Source: Acinetobacter calcoaceticus DSM 30006 = CIP 81.8 (GTDB lineage: Bacteria > Pseudomonadota > Gammaproteobacteria > Pseudomonadales > Moraxellaceae). Taken from it: a stretch of 64,000 nucleotides of DNA. The DNA lies in NCBI RefSeq assembly GCF_000368965.1, contig NZ_KB849780.1, positions 1,984,145-2,048,144 on the forward strand, read 5' to 3'. The stretch's first letter is position 1, and each line of letters opens with the position of its first letter. Position numbers and translations under genes: made by a program. Under the pieces are notes generated by a model. That model saw only the letters and a list, made by a program, of their open reading frames with translations. It was not told where the DNA came from and did no database searches. This document shows, one piece after another, positions 58,381 to 64,000 of this stretch.

Positions 58381-59679
58381 ATGGATCAAGAATTAACGTT
58401 GCAGGATGCGAACTATCTGAATAAAGAAGATAAACGAACCCTCGCCCTTTCTTCACTCGGTGGCGCTTTAGAGTTTTACGATTTTGTGATTTATGTGTTC
58501 TACGCCAAAATCATTTCCGACCTCTTTTTCCCAAGTACGCTTAGTCCATTTTGGGCCATGCTCAATACTTACGGTATTTTTGCAGCAGGTTACTTTTTTA
58601 GGCCGTTAGGTGGAGTTGTGATGGCCCATTTTGGCGATCTAGTTGGGCGAAAAAAACTATTTTCGCTTTCTATTTTACTGATGGCTCTGCCTACTCTGTT
58701 TATCGGGATATTGCCCACTTTTGAAAATATTGGTTATTTGGCACCACTACTTTTATTGCTCATGCGTGTGGTGCAAGGTATTGCGATTGGAGGTGAAATT
58801 CCTGCCGCGTGGACATTTGTGTCTGAACATGTTCCCGAAAGAAAAATTGGACTGGCCAATGGTTTATTAACTGCCGGACTGTCTTTAGGAATTTTATTGG
58901 GCGCACTGATGTCTTTATGGATTTCACTGAATTTTAGTGAGGGACAGATTCACGACTGGGCTTGGCGTATTCCTTTCATTGCAGGCGGTATTTTTGGCCT
59001 TGTAGCACTTTATTTACGGACCTATTTAAAAGAAACACCTGTGTTTAAAGCAATGCAGGCACGCAAAGAAATCTCAAAAGAAATGCCAGTTAAACAAGTG
59101 CTAAAAACACATAAAACAGCCGTTGTGATTGGCATGTTATTTACATGGTTTTTAACAGGCTGTGTGGTGGTGGTGATTTTAGCCATGCCAAATTTATTAA
59201 CTGGTACGTTTGGCTTTGAGCGCGCCCAAACTTTTGAAATGCAAAGTGCAGCCATTGTCATGCAAATGGTTGGCTGTATTTTGGCAGGCTATTTTGCTGA
59301 CCGTTTTGGCTGTGGCAAAGTGATGATGGTAGGTGCGCTTGCCGTAGCACTCACAGCAGCAGTTTTTTATAACAGTTTGGGGCACGCCGCACATTCAACC
59401 ATTTTTGGCTTATATATGTTGCTAGGTCTTTGCTCAGGCACTGTTGGCATGGTGTCGAGCAGCATGGTCAAAATGTTCCCTGCACCTGTTCGCTTCTCGG
59501 GCATTTCATTTTCTTATAATTTGTCATATGCAATTGTTGGTGGTATGACGTTGCCTTTAGTCCATTGGCTTAGTCAATATAGTGATATTGGTGCGATGTA
59601 TTATATTTTTGCGCTCACCATTTTGGCCTTTGTGACTGCGTTTGTATTTTGGAATAAGTTTGAAAAATCCAGATATTAA
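58381..59679 (+). CDS. MHS-family MFS transporter
   Basis: A 432-residue, 12-helix transporter of the metabolite:H+ symporter family (ProP, ShiA, KgtP relatives). GGALEFYDFVIYVFYAKI is the family N-terminus, GDLVGRKKLFSLSI the loop 2-3 motif, and RVVQGIAIGGEIPAAWTFV helix 4-5. The substrate is an organic acid or related compound; neighbouring ThDP enzyme, aldehyde dehydrogenase and porin suggest a carboxylic or aromatic acid, which is inference. It ends at a bidirectional terminator, so it is separately transcribed. Confidence 0.85.
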   Translation: MDQELTLQDANYLNKEDKRTLALSSLGGALEFYDFVIYVFYAKIISDLFFPSTLSPFWAMLNTYGIFAAGYFFRPLGGVVMAHFGDLVGRKKLFSLSILLMALPTLFIGILPTFENIGYLAPLLLLLMRVVQGIAIGGEIPAAWTFVSEHVPERKIGLANGLLTAGLSLGILLGALMSLWISLNFSEGQIHDWAWRIPFIAGGIFGLVALYLRTYLKETPVFKAMQARKEISKEMPVKQVLKTHKTAVVIGMLFTWFLTGCVVVVILAMPNLLTGTFGFERAQTFEMQSAAIVMQMVGCILAGYFADRFGCGKVMMVGALAVALTAAVFYNSLGHAAHSTIFGLYMLLGLCSGTVGMVSSSMVKMFPAPVRFSGISFSYNLSYAIVGGMTLPLVHWLSQYSDIGAMYYIFALTILAFVTAFVFWNKFEKSRY

Positions 59680-59694
59680 AAGTTTTAATTGATT

Positions 59695-59723
59695 AAAAAA
59701 CCACGCAACGGGCGTGGTTTTTT
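59695..59723. terminator. Bidirectional terminator between MHS and porin genes
   Basis: AAAAAACCACGC and GCGTGGTTTTTT around a short loop. Confidence 0.9.
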
Positions 59724-59737
59724 TAATGTTGTTCACT

Positions 59738-60934
59738 TTAGAACGTAAAACCGATATTAAAGTTAATACGGTATAACCATTTGTCGCTGTTTGGCGAAGT
59801 AGCCGAGGTATAACCTGTTGAGTTGGTCGCCCCACCAATAATATTGGAGTTTTTTCCCCACGTGTAATCTGCCCAAACCATAAATGGTGAAGCTATAAAC
59901 ATCATGCCTGTAGTGTTCATTTGCGAATCTGACCAATCATCACGTTTTTTATCGAGATAGCTATAGTCATTATAAAACTTAATCGCTTTTAGCTTACCCA
60001 TGTTAGTGACTGGTAAAGTGTAGGCAAGGTTTAAACTGGCAATCGTTCCTTCCGAAGCAATGAAATAGGCAGGCGTAAAACCATTATTGCCCATTAAAGT
60101 CATATCACTATTTACACCATCTGGATTTTTAGCGTCGTATTGATAGTGAATGACTGAACTTTGTAAGTTAAAGCGCTTGTAGTTGTTGTCGGTATGCAAA
60201 CCAACCGCATAATACTTGCCATCTTTATCGGTGACTTTGTTATGTAACTGGGCAATCGCACCAGACACACCAACCTCTTGCTTACCAAAATCAGTTTCTA
60301 ACTTACGCACAATGCGAGTATTAAACTGATGGCGCTTTTCATTCTGGTAGGCCTTTTGAGATGGAAATGCATTTTCTTCCAAGTCATCATAAGTTGCACT
60401 TTCAGGTGAATAACGCAAGTTGGTCTCTAGCATTTGCGGGTAATAACCGAGTTTTACATCCCAATCTTTGTCGTGATAATTCCAGTTAATCCCCGGTGCA
60501 ATATTGTTGCCATAACCTAAAAAGAATGGAATGTGGTAGGTCCAGCCATTTTGCGGATATGGATAAATGGTAAATGGCTTATAGACCAAACCTGCTTCAA
60601 TACTGTTATTGGCATCTAAGTTATAGCCAACATATGCTTTTTCAATTGAGGTTTTCTGTTGGTCTTGGAACAGATAGCTCGCATTGATATATGCATCATC
60701 AAACTTACCTTTTAGGTCTACCCTGAAAATATCAAAATAGAGCTTACCAAAACCACGGTTTGGCCCTTCCCAATCTTCATAGCGCTGATTTAACCGAACC
60801 ACCCCACCTAACTTTAAAGAGTCAGTTCCATCATCACTTTTCCATTCAAGTAATGAGTCTTTTGCAAACGCACTTGCACTCATCCCCATAGCGAGTGGTG
60901 CAATGAATGCTATGATCAATGAAGTCTTTTTCAT
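59738..60934 (-). CDS. Outer-membrane porin (OprO/OprP-like)
   Basis: A 398-residue exported beta-barrel: signal peptide MKKTSLIIAFIAPLAMGMSA with cleavage near SAFA. The barrel begins LKLGGVVRLNQRYEDWEG, has alternating aromatic strands and ends FNIGFTF with the C-terminal Phe used by the BAM machinery. It matches the phosphate-selective porin superfamily in general pattern, but no lysine ladder can be claimed. It probably admits the substrate of the adjacent catabolic genes. A terminator separates it from the ThDP enzyme gene, so it has its own transcript. Confidence 0.78.
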   Translation of the reverse strand: MKKTSLIIAFIAPLAMGMSASAFAKDSLLEWKSDDGTDSLKLGGVVRLNQRYEDWEGPNRGFGKLYFDIFRVDLKGKFDDAYINASYLFQDQQKTSIEKAYVGYNLDANNSIEAGLVYKPFTIYPYPQNGWTYHIPFFLGYGNNIAPGINWNYHDKDWDVKLGYYPQMLETNLRYSPESATYDDLEENAFPSQKAYQNEKRHQFNTRIVRKLETDFGKQEVGVSGAIAQLHNKVTDKDGKYYAVGLHTDNNYKRFNLQSSVIHYQYDAKNPDGVNSDMTLMGNNGFTPAYFIASEGTIASLNLAYTLPVTNMGKLKAIKFYNDYSYLDKKRDDWSDSQMNTTGMMFIASPFMVWADYTWGKNSNIIGGATNSTGYTSATSPNSDKWLYRINFNIGFTF

Positions 60935-60951
60935 CTCTACATCCTTGATTG

Positions 60952-60972
60952 AGTTCCAGCATCCTGCTGGAA
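60952..60972. repeat. Perfect inverted repeat upstream of the porin gene
   Basis: GTTCCAGCA and TGCTGGAAC around three bases, 18 bases before the porin start. It has no T run, so it may be a leader hairpin or an operator. Confidence 0.5.
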
Positions 60973-61033
60973 CTTTATTTGTTTTACCTGTAAAACTTCG
61001 TTTTTATTGTTTTTTAGATAAAAAAATATATCT

Positions 61034-61082
61034 AAAAAAAGGATGGCTTAGCAGCTCCCATCGCATATGTACTAAACCATCC
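61034..61082 (-). terminator. Terminator after the ThDP-enzyme gene
   Basis: On the minus strand GGATGGTTTAG pairs with CTAAGCCATCC (one G-U), followed by seven T. It begins eight bases after the stop codon. Confidence 0.8.
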
Positions 61083-61089
61083 AAACTGG

Positions 61090-62730
61090 TTAATACAGTT
61101 TCTTTTGCGGTGGACCCGCAAAGTTTAATGGTCCAATCGAGTTCATATCGAGCTCAATTACCGTTGGTCCTTTAAATGCAACCGCCTCTTGAATGACAGT
61201 TTTAAACTCATCTGCACTACCGACTTTCCAGCTCTTCACACCCATTGATTCGCCAAGAAGTTTGTAGTCTGGTGTATGCAATTCATTGAAATACTGACGA
61301 CCACCAAAGTAGTTATTTTGAATGCCACGCATTACGCCATAGCCACCATCATTCATAATCATTAAGACCATGTTGGTGTTTTCTTGCACCATGGTCGCAA
61401 TTTCGCCAATGCCAAGCATTAAGCCGCCATCGCCTACCAAACCAATCACTTTTTTGTCAGGGTTAGCAACCGAAGCACCAATTGCAGTTGCAAGACCTAA
61501 ACCAATTGCACCTGCAAGTGAGTGAATGTTTTGGTTCGGTGCTTGTACAGGGAACAAGCGACTACCCCATGTACTACCCGACATGGTGATGTCACGTACA
61601 AAAATGCCGTCTTGAGGTAAAGCTGCACGCAAGTGATCACAAATTAAAGCATATTGGTCGATTTGCTTACGCAGTGCATCAATTGCAGCTTGTTTTGCAG
61701 CAACTACAGCAGCATCGTAATCGGCATCAACTTTTGAAGTACCTTGAAGCTGTTCCAACACACGTGTTAAGACATCTTTGGCATCACCACAAATGAAGTT
61801 GCGAATTTTGTAATTACGTTGTTGAGCCATTGGGTTAGCATCAACCTGAATAATGTTTTCAGGGAACTCAACCGAATAAGTTTTGGTTTCATTACTACGT
61901 AAACGAGAACCCAATACAACCATTAAGTCAGCATCTTTTAATAACTGCTCAACCGCTGCAGAGTTGTGGAATGCACCTAAACTACGTGGATGATCATCTG
62001 CCAATACGCCACGACCGTGTGTAGATGACACAACCGGAATACCTAAATCTGCAATTGCTTTAACTTCGGCAACACTATTTAAAGTTCCACCGCCAATCCA
62101 GAAAATTGGGCGTTTTGCTTTTTTGATTTCACTCACAAGAAGATCAATTTCAGCTTGATCAGCTTGTGGCAATTGCAATGCTTTGACTGGCCCAAGGTTA
62201 AGTGGCAAATCAATTTCTGCCGCTTGTACATCAATTGGCAACTCAACACTTACCGGCCCCATTGGAACAGTGGTTGCCACACGGATAGCTTCACGAATTA
62301 CGCCCACTGCATTGTCTGGACTTGTGATACGAAATGCCGCTTTGCTTGATGCACGTAAAAACGTAAGTTGGTCTTTGGTTTCGTGAATGAAACTTGCATC
62401 ACGGTCAAGATATTCACGCTCAACCTGACCTGTTAAATGCAATACAGGGCTACCCGCATTCATCGCTTCAATCAGTGAACCCACCGCATTACCAGCGCCA
62501 GCACCAGTACTGGTCAGTGCTACACCCAAGCCTTTAAAGCGTGAATGTGCATCTGCCATAGTTACCGCACCCGCTTCACCACGAGCAGCAACAAAACGCA
62601 TTTTTTCACGGCGTCCTACTGCGTCGGCAATAGGTAAATTGTGAATGGAAATAACACCATAAATACTATCAACTTGGTGCGCTTCTAAAACTCTTGCGAT
62701 TGCTTCGCCTACATTTACACGTTCAGTCAT
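61090..62730 (-). CDS. Thiamine diphosphate-dependent enzyme, acetolactate synthase-like
   Basis: A 546-residue three-domain ThDP enzyme. The PYR domain has the conserved glutamate in AARGEAGAVTMADAHSR (about residue 51), the central domain spans about 190-330, and the PP domain carries GDGGLMLGIGEIATMVQENT with ND about 27 residues later. It lacks the His70 of benzoylformate decarboxylase (a Thr is there), so mandelate-type decarboxylation is unlikely. No regulatory subunit is near. With the aldehyde dehydrogenase next to it (39-base gap), a 2-oxo-acid decarboxylation to an aldehyde then oxidation to an acid is a reasonable inference. Confidence 0.85.
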   Translation of the reverse strand: MTERVNVGEAIARVLEAHQVDSIYGVISIHNLPIADAVGRREKMRFVAARGEAGAVTMADAHSRFKGLGVALTSTGAGAGNAVGSLIEAMNAGSPVLHLTGQVEREYLDRDASFIHETKDQLTFLRASSKAAFRITSPDNAVGVIREAIRVATTVPMGPVSVELPIDVQAAEIDLPLNLGPVKALQLPQADQAEIDLLVSEIKKAKRPIFWIGGGTLNSVAEVKAIADLGIPVVSSTHGRGVLADDHPRSLGAFHNSAAVEQLLKDADLMVVLGSRLRSNETKTYSVEFPENIIQVDANPMAQQRNYKIRNFICGDAKDVLTRVLEQLQGTSKVDADYDAAVVAAKQAAIDALRKQIDQYALICDHLRAALPQDGIFVRDITMSGSTWGSRLFPVQAPNQNIHSLAGAIGLGLATAIGASVANPDKKVIGLVGDGGLMLGIGEIATMVQENTNMVLMIMNDGGYGVMRGIQNNYFGGRQYFNELHTPDYKLLGESMGVKSWKVGSADEFKTVIQEAVAFKGPTVIELDMNSIGPLNFAGPPQKKLY

Positions 62731-62769
62731 GTCTGTTCCTCAAAATTTGTTTTTCAATCCTTGAATCTA

Positions 62770-64000
62770 TTAATCGCACCAAGGGTTAGGCTGTTCATTC
62801 AGCCCCATATAAATACTCTTTTGCTGCATGTACGATAAAATGCCCAAACGGCCTTTTTCGCGCCCGATACCACTGTCTTTAAAGCCACCAAACGGCGCAC
62901 TAATCGAGAACTTTTTGTAGGTATTAATCCACACGGTTCCCACTTCTAACACACGGGCAATACGCCAAGCTTTACGGTAACTTTCAGTCCAGATACCAGC
63001 TGCAAGACCAAAACAACTGTCATTGGCTTGAGCAATCAAATCTTGCTCGTTGTCATATTTCATGACGACTAAAACAGGGCCAAAAATCTCTTCCTGACAG
63101 GTTTGGGCACTATTACTTAAACCCGTAATAATAGTGGGTAAGTAATAACTGCCTTTGGCATAGTCACCAGTTGTTAATGCTTCGCCACCAACCAAAACTT
63201 GACCACCTTCGCTTTTAGCAAGCTGCACATAGCGATCAACTGACTGCAAATGTTTTTCATTTACGAGTGGCCCTAAATGCACACCAGCCTGTTCAGGATG
63301 GCCCACGCGTAAGCCTTTGGTAATCTCAACCAGACGCGTTAAAAACTGATCGTAAAGACTGCTATGAATAAACAAGCGAGAACCTGCGATACACGCTTGG
63401 CCTGCCGAACTAAAAATACCGTACGCTACGCCTTTGGCAGCCAGTTCTACATCGGCATCCGGCAAAACGATTGTTGGTGACTTGCCACCTAGCTCAAGCG
63501 ATGTGGTAATGAGTTTGTCCGCAGCAATATGCGCCAAATGACGACCCGTGGTTGTTCCTCCTGTAAAAGAGATTTTACGAACCAACGGATGTTGAGCAAT
63601 TGCATCACCAATCACCGAACCACGACCAACTAACACACTGAGTAAGCCTTTTGGTAAACCTGCTTCTTCAAAAATTTTGGCAAGTTCTAAAGCAATCAGT
63701 GAAGTTGCTTCTGCTGGTTTTAACACCACTGCATTTCCCGCTGCTAAAGCTGGGGCAAGCTTTTGAACTTCACTCGCAATTGGAGAGTTCCAAGGTGTAA
63801 TTGCTGCCACAACACCTACAGGTTCATGCACGCTCATGGTCATAAAATCTGGAGCGCGTTGAGTCGTTAGTTCATCATTCAGCGTTTCACACGCCGCTGC
63901 AACATAACGCGCAGTCGCCGCAGCACTCATCACCAAACCACGTGTTTCGGTTAAAGGCTTACCATTATCGCGTGTTTGTAATTTTGCTAATTCATCTGCA
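62770..64000 (-). CDS. Aldehyde dehydrogenase, 3' part (runs off right edge)
   Basis: NAD(P)-dependent oxidoreductase of the aldehyde dehydrogenase superfamily; the window holds about 410 C-terminal codons and the frame continues past the right edge. Visible landmarks: VVAAITPWNSPI, GNAVVLKPAE, SFTGGTTTGRHLA, ELGGKSP (general base Glu), FSSAGQACIAGSRL (catalytic Cys in GQAC), EEIFGPVL and the C-terminal APFGGFKDSGIGRE. Preference is closest to the betaine/aromatic aldehyde group by pattern; the substrate is unproven. It lies upstream of the ThDP enzyme with a 39-base gap, so the two are co-transcribed. Confidence 0.93.
   Translation of the reverse strand, partial: ADELAKLQTRDNGKPLTETRGLVMSAAATARYVAAACETLNDELTTQRAPDFMTMSVHEPVGVVAAITPWNSPIASEVQKLAPALAAGNAVVLKPAEATSLIALELAKIFEEAGLPKGLLSVLVGRGSVIGDAIAQHPLVRKISFTGGTTTGRHLAHIAADKLITTSLELGGKSPTIVLPDADVELAAKGVAYGIFSSAGQACIAGSRLFIHSSLYDQFLTRLVEITKGLRVGHPEQAGVHLGPLVNEKHLQSVDRYVQLAKSEGGQVLVGGEALTTGDYAKGSYYLPTIITGLSNSAQTCQEEIFGPVLVVMKYDNEQDLIAQANDSCFGLAAGIWTESYRKAWRIARVLEVGTVWINTYKKFSISAPFGGFKDSGIGREKGRLGILSYMQQKSIYMGLNEQPNPWCD

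Noticed and set aside
61090..62730. Benzoylformate decarboxylase (mdlC) assignment
   Set aside because: The active-site His70 and Ser26 equivalents are not present; Thr and other residues occupy those places.

Overview
The window is a low-GC (about 39-40%) chromosomal segment from a gammaproteobacterium. It is almost certainly Acinetobacter, most likely the A. calcoaceticus-baumannii complex. The evidence is the rubA-rubB-estB-oxyR-ppk-mtgA gene order known from Acinetobacter ADP1, a secreted 381-residue mutarotase of the A. calcoaceticus Mro type, a PirA-type catechol siderophore receptor, urease in the order ureD-A-B-C, and Acinetobacter-like CysD/CysN, DsdA and AceA. No phage, transposon, CRISPR array, tRNA or rRNA was seen. 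This is mostly core chromosome with one small decayed patch (about 51.6-52.7 kb).

Layout. 0-2.2 kb: urease operon on the minus strand (ureD, ureA, ureB, start of ureC). 2.4-5.1 kb: two small lipoproteins and isocitrate lyase. 5.6-11.3 kb: LysR regulator, CorC/CNNM-like membrane protein, CitMHS citrate transporter, a conserved hypothetical, and a DUF2239 protein that resembles a ribbon-helix-helix regulator and has a tandem repeat in its own promoter. 11.4-14.0 kb: cysDN sulfate activation, preceded by an unannotated 32-codon ORF overlapping the cysD start. 14.3-18.7 kb: Wzi-like outer-membrane protein, lysS, a YqiA-like esterase and an SRPBCC protein. 19.1-26.2 kb: rubredoxin/rubredoxin reductase (alkane hydroxylase electron transfer), estB, oxyR, a SPOR protein, ppk1 and mtgA. 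26.3-33.9 kb: rhomboid protease, YbbAP ABC exporter divergent from tesA, beta-carbonic anhydrase, and a secreted alpha/beta hydrolase with a partner of unknown function.

33.9-50.3 kb: Fur-box-controlled TonB receptor, nfuA, second rhomboid, an arylsulfatase overlapping its formylglycine-generating enzyme (both predicted lipoproteins), a 54-residue exported peptide gene, a candidate Y-shaped non-coding RNA, an unrecognised 515-residue protein, dsdA, a Pit phosphate transporter with a Pho-box-like site, and metH. 50.4-54 kb: an orphan lipoprotein, a frameshifted transketolase remnant, an ORF interrupted by one in-frame TAA, and periplasmic mutarotase. 54-64 kb: Fsr-like MFS transporter and divergent AraC regulator, glutaminase-STAS fusion, peptide deformylase, and what looks like a carboxylate uptake/catabolism group (MHS transporter, porin, ThDP enzyme, aldehyde dehydrogenase running off the right edge).

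Themes. Phosphate metabolism appears twice, with Pho-like sites before pitA (strong) and ppk1 (half site). Sulfur metabolism appears as cysDN, arylsulfatase/FGE and metH. Most genes are bounded by clear, often bidirectional, rho-independent terminators. The most interesting undescribed candidates are the structured RNA at 41006-41100, the cysD upstream ORF, the DUF2239 self-operator, and the exported FGE-sulfatase pair.
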